A stretch of DNA of 64,000 nt from Paulinella micropora (Eukaryota > Cercozoa > Imbricatea > Euglyphida > Paulinellidae), in the NCBI GenBank assembly GCA_019918135.1, contig WBZZ01005857.1, forward strand, positions 62,001 through 126,000, written 5' to 3'. The notes beneath the pieces were generated by a model, which saw only the letters and a list, made by a program, of their open reading frames with translations, was not told the DNA's origin and did not search any database. The translations under genes and the position numbers were made by a program. Of the stretch, positions 29,055-36,550 are shown one piece after another (position 1 is the first letter of the stretch; the number at the start of each line of letters is the position of its first letter).

Positions 29055-30430
29055 GCAAAATGAAACCCATAACGCTAGCCAAGGCGGCCCAGCAAGGGTC
29101 CCTGTCGGACACGGACCCGTACGAGTTTATAACGCAAAGCCTCTGGAATAGCTTCGAGGGCGGCCATTTCACGACGGATCAGATGTTTATGAACATGTTG
29201 GTAGTGGCGCGCCCAGAGCTACTGTCTGCGATCGCCATGTTGACGTGGGAGGAATTTTTGGAAAAGCATCCTACAATCAAGCCGCACGGGGACAAGCTGA
29301 CCATTGTGGAGTGGCAGTTCAACCCCAAGGCACTGAACCCCAAGAGCCTGCGCGTGCCGGGCACACTGCTGGAAACCAGCCGCTCATCTAAGACCCAGGC
29401 CATCCAGCACTACGGAGTGGGATTTGTGATGCCCTCCGACTGGCCCATGGACAAAACCAAGGTGGTAGTGTACGAGCAGTCGCTGCGGGCCGTCAGCACC
29501 TCGGTCGTGCTGTCTCTGAATTACAACCTGGTCTGCAAGCTGATGGAAGAAGCCATTGATCGTTTAGTAGAGACTGACTACCGCCTGCCCCTGATGGGCC
29601 AGCGCGACCTTAGCGCCTTGCTGGAGCAGCGGAACGCGCAGACCTTTTCGGTGAACAAGGACGGCGTAGGCATCAACGGGGTGGAGGTCAAGGCCGTGAG
29701 CCTCCTGCGGAACCTGGACAAGGAGCCCGACATGGTTTTGCTGACGAATGAGATGTATCGCTTCGCCAACACAATCAAGGCGGAGAGCAGGCTGTTGCCC
29801 TTGTTCGGCAACCCGGACCCCCCGCTGCGCCCCTACGACCGCACCAAGGAGAAGCTCGTCATGTTCCGCACGCAGCACGGGCTGGACGCCATTCCCTCCC
29901 GCAGCTACCAAGTTGGGCGCCGTGAGCCCCACGACCCTACGACCACCCCGTGCCTGATATCGGAGCGTTTTCAGATGCTACCCATGCATTACCTAAGCGC
30001 TTCGGACTATTCTGACTACGTAACCTCGCACCGTACCATTGACATCGTGGACGGGGACCAGGGCGAGATCCATTACCTAACCTTGAAGCACGTGCTGGAC
30101 TCCTGCGGGCTCTTCAGGGGCGGCGGCGGCGGCGGACGCGCCGGTGACCTGACGCCGTTAGGCACGAGTGTTTTCCAGGCCATCCTCAATCAGAGAGGAT
30201 CCGAGGGGAGTGGAGCAGGGGGTGAGAGTGCGGCTCCTGATTTCGTGGCTTCTGGTTGGAGCGCCAGCGGAGGTTCCAGACGCCGGGTGTCTGGGGGGGG
30301 CTTTTCCGACTCTGCCACTAGCAGAGGGGCGGAAGCCCCTGCTGCAGGAGGAGGAGGCAGGCCGGGAGGGGGGGGCTCAGCCCCGGGCCGGTGGGGCATA
30401 CATGAGTTGATGATGATGGCACAAAGCTAA
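29027..30430 (+). CDS. Major capsid protein, HK97 fold, N-terminal segment
   Basis: N-terminal part of the shell protein. The region GDKLTIVEWQFNPKALNP followed by a serine/arginine-rich loop (SRSSKTQAIQHYGVGFVMP) and then a long helix (YEQSLRAVSTSVVLSLNYN) is the E-loop plus spine-helix pattern of HK97-type capsid proteins, in the form I know from mirusviruses. Another shared piece, RFQMLPMHYLSASDYSDY, follows near 29960-30020. From about 30115 the frame is glycine-rich and probably partly intron. Start: ATG at 29027; upstream exon use cannot be excluded. A classical acceptor (CTTATTTTGCAG near 30480-30491) opens the next frame. Together with the two following segments it forms one gene of roughly 1000 residues. 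Confidence 0.65.
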   Translation: MLASFNEAMSKMKPITLAKAAQQGSLSDTDPYEFITQSLWNSFEGGHFTTDQMFMNMLVVARPELLSAIAMLTWEEFLEKHPTIKPHGDKLTIVEWQFNPKALNPKSLRVPGTLLETSRSSKTQAIQHYGVGFVMPSDWPMDKTKVVVYEQSLRAVSTSVVLSLNYNLVCKLMEEAIDRLVETDYRLPLMGQRDLSALLEQRNAQTFSVNKDGVGINGVEVKAVSLLRNLDKEPDMVLLTNEMYRFANTIKAESRLLPLFGNPDPPLRPYDRTKEKLVMFRTQHGLDAIPSRSYQVGRREPHDPTTTPCLISERFQMLPMHYLSASDYSDYVTSHRTIDIVDGDQGEIHYLTLKHVLDSCGLFRGGGGGGRAGDLTPLGTSVFQAILNQRGSEGSGAGGESAAPDFVASGWSASGGSRRRVSGGGFSDSATSRGAEAPAAGGGGRPGGGGSAPGRWGIHELMMMAQS

Positions 30431-30486
30431 ACCTGTGGAACCTCTACGCTAGCGCCAGGCTGGAAAACATTATTGTTGAGCTTATT

Positions 30487-31413
30487 TTGCAGCGCCCCCG
30501 GGTATGGCCGCACCTGACCTCTGCCTCTATCGGCAGCAGCGACAGCAGGTCGCGGGCAAGCAGCTCCGCCGCGGCCCTGCGCCGCGGGGGGTCTATCTTC
30601 ATCCCCCAAAGCCCGCCCGATCTAACTAAATATGTAAGAGATGGTGCAAGTCCACCGCCCGCACTGACCGTCAGATGTCTTCACGAGAATGTTATGTACT
30701 TCCCCATGCCCACGGACGTACAACCTCTCAGACTGTATGCCGACCAGCTCCGTGCCAAATGCGCTGGCACAGGCGATTCAACCGACAGGTTAGACGAGGA
30801 GAGCCTCGAAGAGTGGATTGAGCGGGTGAAAGGGCTGGTCCTGTCCCAGCTTCTGGAAGAGGAAGAAGAGAGCAAAGAGTACAGGTTTGACCCCAGCAAT
30901 ATTTTTATTGAAGGCAGCTACAAACCCGCCGATGCAGACTGCAAGGACAAAGCCGCGTACTTTTTGGCCGCGACTTTTTGCTGCAATTGGGAGGTTGAGG
31001 CTCATGACGGCAAAGCTATGCCCGCGATGTTAGTAGACTCGGTAAATGCTCATGTCAACTCGAACTATGGTAGGGAGGTTGACATGAACAACGCGTCTTT
31101 CCAGTTGCTGCGGCACGGCCTCCCCTCGGGCAGAGACCAGACCGCATTCGACAAGTACGCCTTGTATAACTGCTTGGGCAAGTTGTTTGATAAAGCTAAC
31201 AGTGATATAGACGAGAAAGGGAAGCAGGAGCGAATCAATTTTCTGATCAAGCTCCGAACTTGGGCCATGTCCCAGGCGAGCCAGGCCGTGCTGCGCACAG
31301 CCTATTACCGCATGGCCATTGGAGATGTCGTGAAGCGGTGGCCTGTGCTGACGGCGGACTTCTTTGGGGGGTTGGGAGAAGATGGACTGCAAACCGCTGG
31401 GCGACATGTATAA
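30487..31413 (+). CDS. Major capsid protein, middle segment
   Basis: Frame in phase with the acceptor-like TTTTGCAG and lacking its own ATG at the beginning, so it is best read as a continuation. It starts with a serine/arginine-rich stretch and continues as an alpha-rich region (LDEESLEEWIERVKGLVLS, DIDEKGKQERINFLIKL) with some strands. In mirus- and herpesvirus capsid proteins a large insertion forms a tower above the HK97 floor; this middle segment could be that insertion. It ends at 31413 and overlaps the next frame from 31364, where a run of six G lies (31366-31371). The change of register there is +1. Confidence 0.55.
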   Translation: MQRPRVWPHLTSASIGSSDSRSRASSSAAALRRGGSIFIPQSPPDLTKYVRDGASPPPALTVRCLHENVMYFPMPTDVQPLRLYADQLRAKCAGTGDSTDRLDEESLEEWIERVKGLVLSQLLEEEEESKEYRFDPSNIFIEGSYKPADADCKDKAAYFLAATFCCNWEVEAHDGKAMPAMLVDSVNAHVNSNYGREVDMNNASFQLLRHGLPSGRDQTAFDKYALYNCLGKLFDKANSDIDEKGKQERINFLIKLRTWAMSQASQAVLRTAYYRMAIGDVVKRWPVLTADFFGGLGEDGLQTAGRHV

Positions 31414-32368
31414 AGAGTACGTGGATACTCGCGCTTCCAATGAAGCGGAGGTTATTCGGCAGGAGGTCGCCTGGGAGCTAGCCAGGCAGGGAGTGGCGCC
31501 CGTGCAGGAGGAGGCCGCGACGAGCGCAGCCACGGCAGTCCAGATCCAGAGCTGGCTACAACAGACGGCTATTAGCCAGCGCACGCTAGAAGTGCTGATG
31601 GACCTGGACCTGCCCATCCCGCTGAGCTTTCTCCTGTTCCGTCCCGCCGTTCGCTTTGTAGCGGGGTCCGCCCTGTTCATGCGCAAGGGTAGCGGCAGTG
31701 CGTTTGTGATTGTCAAGGACTCGGACGTAATCTTCGCCAATGACCCCGACTCCTTCCAAACCAGCGTGCAGGTGCGCTTTAAGGCGGGAACCGTGGTGGT
31801 TGACAGGCGTACGCTGCGCTTGGAACCCAACATTGTGTCGGTGCGCTACGTGCGGGGAGGCGGCGTCACCATCGCCTCCCCGGCGCAGAGTGGCTCCCGG
31901 GGCTCCACACCCAAGCCAGGCGAGGATTGGGATATTGTTGCGGTCCCCCTGCCGTACCACTATCAGGTCAAGCACTGGTTTAGCTCCATGACGGGCAAGT
32001 ATTCGCGCGAAATGGTAGGGGGGCAAACGCAAGAGGATTCTTGTGTTGACATCTTTAACACGGTGCTCACTGCTCTGGGCTACGTCGTCGATGACCTTAC
32101 CGGCGCACAGAAACAGCTTTTCCTGCCCGACGGCATACTCAAGCCCCGGGAACACGAGCAATATATTTGTTGCCGAGGGGCGCAGCTGACCTACAGCCCC
32201 ATCCATAAAAAGCTGGTAGACGCCGGCGTGGGGCGGACGGCGCTCGGGCCGCGCGCGGACCCGCACGCGTTTATGCAACTCAAGGGAGCCGGCGCCGAGT
32301 ACGCGGGCACGGGAGTGCAGGGGTCTACTTTTCTTACTCCGGTGCTAGGACCACAGCCGACTGCCTAG
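31364..32368 (+). CDS. Major capsid protein, C-terminal segment (P-domain region)
   Basis: Beta-rich end of the capsid protein. GSALFMRKGSGSAFVIVKD, then VIFANDPDSFQTSVQVRF and VSVRYVRGGGV, correspond to the P-domain strands near the end of HK97-fold proteins (a strand, a disordered loop, a conserved pair of strands and a glycine-rich end). A further domain continues to the stop, with the pieces FNTVLTALGYVVDDL and QYICCRGAQLTYSPIHK. No ATG stands at the beginning; the first ATG is internal. The register change against the previous segment happens in or near the G run at 31366-31371, or through an intron. It is followed by an A/T-rich convergent end region. Confidence 0.65.
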   Translation: MGGWEKMDCKPLGDMYKEYVDTRASNEAEVIRQEVAWELARQGVAPVQEEAATSAATAVQIQSWLQQTAISQRTLEVLMDLDLPIPLSFLLFRPAVRFVAGSALFMRKGSGSAFVIVKDSDVIFANDPDSFQTSVQVRFKAGTVVVDRRTLRLEPNIVSVRYVRGGGVTIASPAQSGSRGSTPKPGEDWDIVAVPLPYHYQVKHWFSSMTGKYSREMVGGQTQEDSCVDIFNTVLTALGYVVDDLTGAQKQLFLPDGILKPREHEQYICCRGAQLTYSPIHKKLVDAGVGRTALGPRADPHAFMQLKGAGAEYAGTGVQGSTFLTPVLGPQPTA

Positions 32369-32402
32369 TTATAGAAACAGAAAAAAGTTTGAATTTTTTT
32401 AT

Positions 32403-32408
32403 TTTATT
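32403..32408 (-). terminator. Polyadenylation signal of the RPB5 gene
   Basis: On the minus strand AATAAA lies about 155 bases beyond the RPB5 stop codon, in an A/T-rich stretch also usable by the capsid gene on the plus strand. The space 32369-32564 contains nothing else of note. Confidence 0.45.
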
Positions 32409-32564
32409 AAAGAAAACTCACATTGCGCGTCGTCGTCTTGCCATATTGTTGAGTGTGGACACCTCTCAGGGCCTTTGCTTTGCTTTAATGCAGCAGCCTG
32501 TCCTCTCGGTCCGGCGCGTAGGGCTTTTTAGGCACGATGGACTCTTTGCGAAAGCGCTCCTCAG

Positions 32565-33296
32565 CTAGATATTCACAACGCTTATATATGTACTGCCCCC
32601 AAGGGTGGAACGAATGCGCACCACGTCTCCGGGGCGTACCCCCCACCACTTAGCGCCGGGGTCCGCGCTAAAAATTACGGGGAGTCCCTCTCGCTTTACT
32701 TGGAACACCGCTTCCATCCGCTTGATCTCTTCCTCTGGCAGGGTCTCGTGTTCGAAAAAGTAACCCCCGCGTATGCCAGGCGGATACAGAAAAGCGTCCT
32801 CGTCCCAGTAGTCGATGCGCCAACCGCGCTCGGCCTCCTGAGTGGCCATAAGCTCCGCTACGGGCACCCGGCGCTTGCGTTGCACGATGAGCACGCGCCG
32901 GGCTTCACCGGTTGGCACGCGTGCCTGCAACTCGCCGAGCCAATTGCGAACTACCTTATTGCGCAGAGAAGACGAATGCGGGTCTTGAGCGCGGCGCCAG
33001 AGCACTGTCAGCGTGGGGCCGTCTCCTGAACTAGGTCTCCAGTCTCCTGCTATGTCCAACACGTTTGTACCTTCTTCTTCACGCTTGTATCCCTGTCCCT
33101 CTAGGTACTTTCTTATGTTTTCGGCTACCACCGAACTCTGCCAGCCACAGGGGCACTTGTCTGCGTCGTCTCGTGTGCTTAGAATTTCGCTGCCTCTGCA
33201 GTCGCTGCAAATCTGCTTCATGCCCCACCCAGGCGCTAAACCTACACCCTCCCCAGGCACCGACGCCAGTACCTCTGAGAGCGGGATCCTGGACAT
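32565..33296 (-). CDS. RPB5: RNA polymerase subunit RPB5 with an N-terminal zinc ribbon (243 aa)
   Basis: Subunit 5 (H in archaea) of a eukaryotic-type RNA polymerase. The C-terminal 75 residues carry the family signature: TLPEEEIKRMEAVF, a proline-containing strand ending in FSADPGAKWWGVRPGDVVRI and STYISVVNI. Upstream is a recognisable jaw domain (ENIRKYLEGQGYKRE, ARRVLIVQ). The first 55 residues contain a probable zinc ribbon, Cys30, Cys33, Cys48 and Cys50 (CSDC and CPCGW), that ordinary RPB5 lacks. This may be a fusion with a transcription-factor-like ribbon. The ATG at 33296 is clear. A viral RPB5 implies that the virus also encodes other polymerase subunits elsewhere in its genome. Sits between the capsid gene and a membrane protein. 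Confidence 0.85.
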   Translation of the reverse strand: MSRIPLSEVLASVPGEGVGLAPGWGMKQICSDCRGSEILSTRDDADKCPCGWQSSVVAENIRKYLEGQGYKREEEGTNVLDIAGDWRPSSGDGPTLTVLWRRAQDPHSSSLRNKVVRNWLGELQARVPTGEARRVLIVQRKRRVPVAELMATQEAERGWRIDYWDEDAFLYPPGIRGGYFFEHETLPEEEIKRMEAVFQVKREGLPVIFSADPGAKWWGVRPGDVVRIRSTLGGSTYISVVNI

Positions 33297-33501
33297 AATT
33301 TATCTGGTCCCCCCTCTTTTCTTTCTGTCTCTCTCTCTCTCTCTGGGAGGAGGGGCCGACAACAGGAACCAAGAAAGGAGGAGAAGAGAGAGAGAGAGAG
33401 AGAAAGGGAAAGGAGGAAGGGAGGGAGGGGGGGGGGGAGGCGGGAGAGGAGGAGGGCTGGTCTAGCTCTTAGAGACTGGCGCCAGCGATAATGGCCTCTC
33501 T
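33297..33501. other. Intergenic microsatellite and G runs
   Basis: A CT microsatellite (about 33328-33343), an AG microsatellite (about 33384-33402) and a run of eleven G (about 33427-33437). Probably the RPB5 promoter and the 3 prime end of the adjacent minus-strand gene. Confidence 0.5.
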
Positions 33502-34443
33502 TTATGTGGCGTATATGGTCTGCAGACGCGCGCGGGCGGAGTTGATGCGCCCCAGAAGGGCGCTGATGCCCAGGCCACAGAGAAAGCCTATTTCGGCCAT
33601 GTTGTAGAAAAGTTTAAGGGAAGCTAGGTGCGAGTCGCACAGAGTGTGCAGGTGCATTAGCCGCTCTAGTTGCCAGAGAACGTAAACGCTCAAAAAGAAA
33701 GCAGCGGTAATAATCCAGAAGTGACCAGCTAGCCCTGGCGGGGCTGTGCGCTCGCCCCAGGTATAGACAGTCCATTCTTGCAGAAAGAGCTTGTAAGGAC
33801 GCCAGATGAGCCAGAAGTAACCCACGCTTGCACAGCCGGTGACAAACGCCAACATAGCAAAGAATTGGTATGGCATCCACAGCTGACAGCAGAACAGGAT
33901 GCACAGTACGCAGAGAATTTCTAGCACAAGGCAAACCCACATAACCACCAAAGAGTCGCTGTGCAGCAACACGATACTACCCAGACAGGCAGTGCCAACT
34001 ACCCTGGCCAAGGATACCAGGTACAAATTAACTGAGCAATGCTGGTAAAACGCGATTATGACCAGGGCGCTCAGCGCCAGAACGGAGACTATGCCAAGCG
34101 GGTTCTGGTAGTAGATATCCTCGAAATCAAAAGGCCAGCGCCCGGACACCATAAGCGTCATTGTCAGCAATATGTGCAGCGCCGTGAAGCTTAGCACGCG
34201 CCGCAGAAACGGCTTGCGCACGTGGTCGGGCCTCAGCCTCACCGGCACCGATCTGTTTTCTAGCTCATGCGCGTGCTTGGCCTGCAGGTGGCATTGTTGC
34301 TTAACCTTGTGAAAGTCCTCCTGCAAACGGTTCAGGCTTTCCCGCGAGGCTGCGGGGGGTGCAACTGCGGCCGGGGCCAGGCGCTGGACCCGCGACGCCG
34401 ACGGCTCCAACGGGGGCGCAGGAGTGGTAATTGACACTGACAA
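33502..34443 (-). CDS. Seven-span membrane protein, unrecognised (about 310 aa)
   Basis: After a proline/alanine-rich and basic N-terminal region and a helical stretch (LNRLQEDFHKVKQQC), seven hydrophobic segments follow: approximately FTALHILLTMTLMVSG, PLGIVSVLALSALVIIAF, LARVVGTACLGSIVLL, VMWVCLVLEILCVLCILF, FFAMLAFVTGCASVGYFW, FWIITAAFFLSVYVLW and FYNMAEIGFLCGLGISALL. It has no retinal-type lysine or rhodopsin counter-ion motif. The 5 prime end is uncertain: 34443 is not an ATG, and the first in-frame ATG lies inside the first span, so an upstream exon is likely in the Ser/Arg/Pro-rich frames of 34444-34795. Alternatives include a viral envelope protein or a BAX-inhibitor-type protein. Confidence 0.6.
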   Translation of the reverse strand: MSVSITTPAPPLEPSASRVQRLAPAAVAPPAASRESLNRLQEDFHKVKQQCHLQAKHAHELENRSVPVRLRPDHVRKPFLRRVLSFTALHILLTMTLMVSGRWPFDFEDIYYQNPLGIVSVLALSALVIIAFYQHCSVNLYLVSLARVVGTACLGSIVLLHSDSLVVMWVCLVLEILCVLCILFCCQLWMPYQFFAMLAFVTGCASVGYFWLIWRPYKLFLQEWTVYTWGERTAPPGLAGHFWIITAAFFLSVYVLWQLERLMHLHTLCDSHLASLKLFYNMAEIGFLCGLGISALLGRINSARARLQTIYAT

Positions 34444-34795
34444 GGCGGTGGGAGCGAGAGGGGGTGCAGGGGGCGAAACAGGGGGGGAGAAGCGGGCGAA
34501 GAAGAAGAAGAGGGCGAAGAAGAGCGAGCCCGGGCTTGGTGCTGTGGTGGCTGCTGTTTTTCTCGTGCTTGGGAAGAATTCGGAGGGTTCGTGGCCACGG
34601 TACAGACAAGCACGGAGGTCCTTGACGACGACGACAGATCTGGTGTGGATGATTGAGGTGTTTTACGACTCCTTCTGCCCTTGTGCCCAGGCCTGCGGGG
34701 CTTGGGATCGGACTTGTGATCACACACACACTTTCCCTGCCCCTTTTTCCCCTCTCCTCGTATCCCATGAAATAGACTTTTAATAGATTTAACAA
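34444..34795 (-). other. Likely 5 prime exon region of the seven-span protein
   Basis: Two minus-strand frames are open: 34301-34795 starting near MLNLLKVYFMGYEERGKRG and 34332-34727 starting MCDHKSDPKPRRPGHKGRR with an SR-rich sequence. Either could supply the missing start of the membrane protein by splicing. I cannot choose between them. The plus strand shows only low-complexity frames. Confidence 0.35.
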
Positions 34796-34957
34796 GAAAC
34801 GAACGAGCAGCTAGAAATCGTGACGATGCAGAGCTTTCGTGCCAGCAACAGACAATCAGACGAGAGGTCTCGTTGGTTTTGTTTTTGATTCTCTGTGGCC
34901 TGTTTGCGTTCTGGTGGGTAGTTGTGTGTATTGTTTGGGTTAGTATGTAGAAAGATT

Positions 34958-34999
34958 GGCGGGCGGGGGAAAAATTTCATTAAATTTCCCCCGCCCGCC
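34958..34999. repeat. Strong GC-rich inverted repeat
   Basis: GGCGGGCGGGGGAAA with TTT and its complement AAATTTCCCCCGCCCGCC face each other around a short A/T centre; 18 base pairs can form with at most a small bulge. It lies in a gene-free space of about 480 bases between divergently arranged genes. Candidate replication origin, terminator or recombination site. Confidence 0.7.
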
Positions 35000-35027
35000 G
35001 TCGTCTCCCTAAATTTTTGCTATTAAA

Positions 35028-35055
35028 TTTAGCAGGGAAATTGTCCTCTGCTAAA
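35028..35055. repeat. Second inverted repeat next to the first
   Basis: TTTAGCAG and CTGCTAAA are perfect complements separated by 12 bases. It lies in A/T-rich sequence directly beside the stronger inverted repeat. The combination of A/T-rich sequence and stacked inverted repeats resembles viral origins. Confidence 0.55.
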
Positions 35056-35279
35056 ATTGAAAAAAAAATTCAGTCGCTGGCCGAGATTTGCGGTGAAATT
35101 CACGACAAATCGGCCAAAAGGGCCAACAAAAGTTTGTGAACGCCTGGGGCGGGGCTTTGTTAAAAGAAGCCGCCCCCCCCCCTGTCCTGTCTCTCTTAAG
35201 GGAGGGCGGGGGGGGGGGGGGGGAGTGCCCCGCCCGCCCAGGGGGATAGCGCATTCTTCTCGATGAGTAAAAAGCAGTA
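35056..35279. other. Leader region of the Q-rich gene
   Basis: No gene. Contains C run (about 35173-35182) and a G run (about 35210-35223) facing each other around CTGTCCTGTCTCTCTTAAGGG. Probably promoter and untranslated leader. Confidence 0.4.
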
Positions 35280-36333
35280 ATGGCGACAGCCGAGTGCTGC
35301 GGCAAGCGGTGCCGCTCGATGTCTGAGGAGGCTTACGTAGGAGAGGCAACCAATGCGCAGGAGAGTCTGTTGCCAGCACCGAAGCCAAGCACACCGTCGA
35401 CGCGCGGTACTCCAGAAGAAATCCAGACCTGCCAGGATAAGATTGCGCGCCACGAAAGCGAGATTCGGGCGCTGAAGGATGCACAGCAAAGACTACAGAA
35501 ACGGTCGAACAGGCCAGCAACAATCTCACCCATTGAGTTCCACAAAGAAATCCCTGGCAGTGTAGTCGGAGCCATGGGCATCAGACCACGGGACATCATC
35601 ACGGGGGATAAGCTTAAGGGGGAGAAGCTCGCAGAGGCTCGCTTAACGCGTGTGAATCAAACTTTCCAAGAGCTACGCAAAGGCTGGGGGCGTTGGTAGG
35701 AACAAGTCAAGAATGTTTGTCAGAAATGCGAGGATCAGCGAAAATTATGGTACACGAATTTAGCAGAACTGGAAGTTCTGGCCCAAACAGTCTAGCGGCA
35801 GAGCTAAAGTCAAAGAATTCTGCCAAGAGTGGTTACAGACGTGGCTGCGGTGGTGGCTGGATTCGGACGCAGAGGTTTGCCTGCCTGCGCTGGCGCTCTC
35901 GGTGGTGAATGAGGAGCTGGACAGGCTGGAACGCGAGCTGAAGCAACTACAGAGAGCTCTGGACTACTACCAAAACCCCCCGCCGGACACGTCGCATCAT
36001 CATCAGCTGCAGCAACAGCAACTCTTGCAGCTCATGCAGCAACATCAACGGCAACAACAGCTATTGCAACAGGAGCCACGGCAAGAGCAGCGGCAAGAGC
36101 AGCTCTTGCAGCGGCAACACGAGCCGCGGCAAGAGCAGCAGCAGCAGCAGCGGCAAGAACGACTTCTACAGCGCCAGCAACAGCGCCTGCAGCAGCAGCA
36201 GCGACAGCTCTCGCAGCACCAGCGACAGCTCTTGGAGCAGCAGCAGCTTTTGCATCAGCTCCTAGCTTGTCAAAAGCAACAAGCCCCACAGAAGAATCCA
36301 CTGGAAATTCTGGCACAGACGGCCCTACCTTGA
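35280..36333 (+). CDS. Coiled-coil and glutamine-rich protein, probably spliced
   Basis: First segment 35280-35699 (139 aa, ATG) has a helical stretch (QDKIARHESEIRALKDAQQ) and a basic end (LRKGWGRW). Later coding continues in another frame from about 35760: tryptophan-rich sequence (CQEWLQTWLRWWLDSD), then VVNEELDRLERELKQLQRAL and a long glutamine-rich tail with heptad-like leucines to the stop at 36333. GTAGGA near 35696 and TTTAG near 35763 are donor- and acceptor-like, giving an intron of about 70 bases, but the exact frame-preserving junction is not settled. A third frame (35693-35908) overlaps and is probably not used. Function unknown; such proteins often mediate assembly or transcription. 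Confidence 0.55.
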
Positions 36334-36550
36334 TCCACACTAACAAGAAGAAAAAAAAAAGAACATTATTGTATTGTTTTCTTTTTCTCTCTTGCTTCCG
36401 GGCGCCGAAACAAGTACAATCTACGCTGAATTAAATTTCGACAATCTTCATCAGACCATGAGCCTCACCCCGCAGTTTCACATAAATTATATCAAGGAAA
36501 TTGGATTTCTTTTTAATCCGGCCCAAAGTTCTAGCCCGCGTAATAATTAA
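36334..36550. other. Convergent gene ends with one repeat-like core
   Basis: A poly-A stretch follows the stop (36350-36360). At about 36400-36450 the text GGGCGCCGAAACAAGTACAA and CGCTGAATTAAATTTCGAC is a single copy of the repeat core that is abundant in the left mosaic and at 57-58.7 kb. Confidence 0.55.

Noticed and set aside
31355..31380. Classical -1 programmed ribosomal frameshift at TTTGGGGGG
   Set aside because: The change of register is +1 and the slippery heptamer is in the wrong phase for a -1 event; an intron or a homopolymer error is more likely.
18780..32368. A true herpesvirus of molluscs, fish or other animals
   Set aside because: The capsid protein is in several segments and shorter, and RPB5, an H2B-like histone and a heliorhodopsin-like gene are not herpesvirus genes. 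A protist-infecting relative fits better.
33502..34443. A second rhodopsin
   Set aside because: Seven hydrophobic spans are present, but there is no RWxEY-type motif, no counter-ion and no lysine in the last span.
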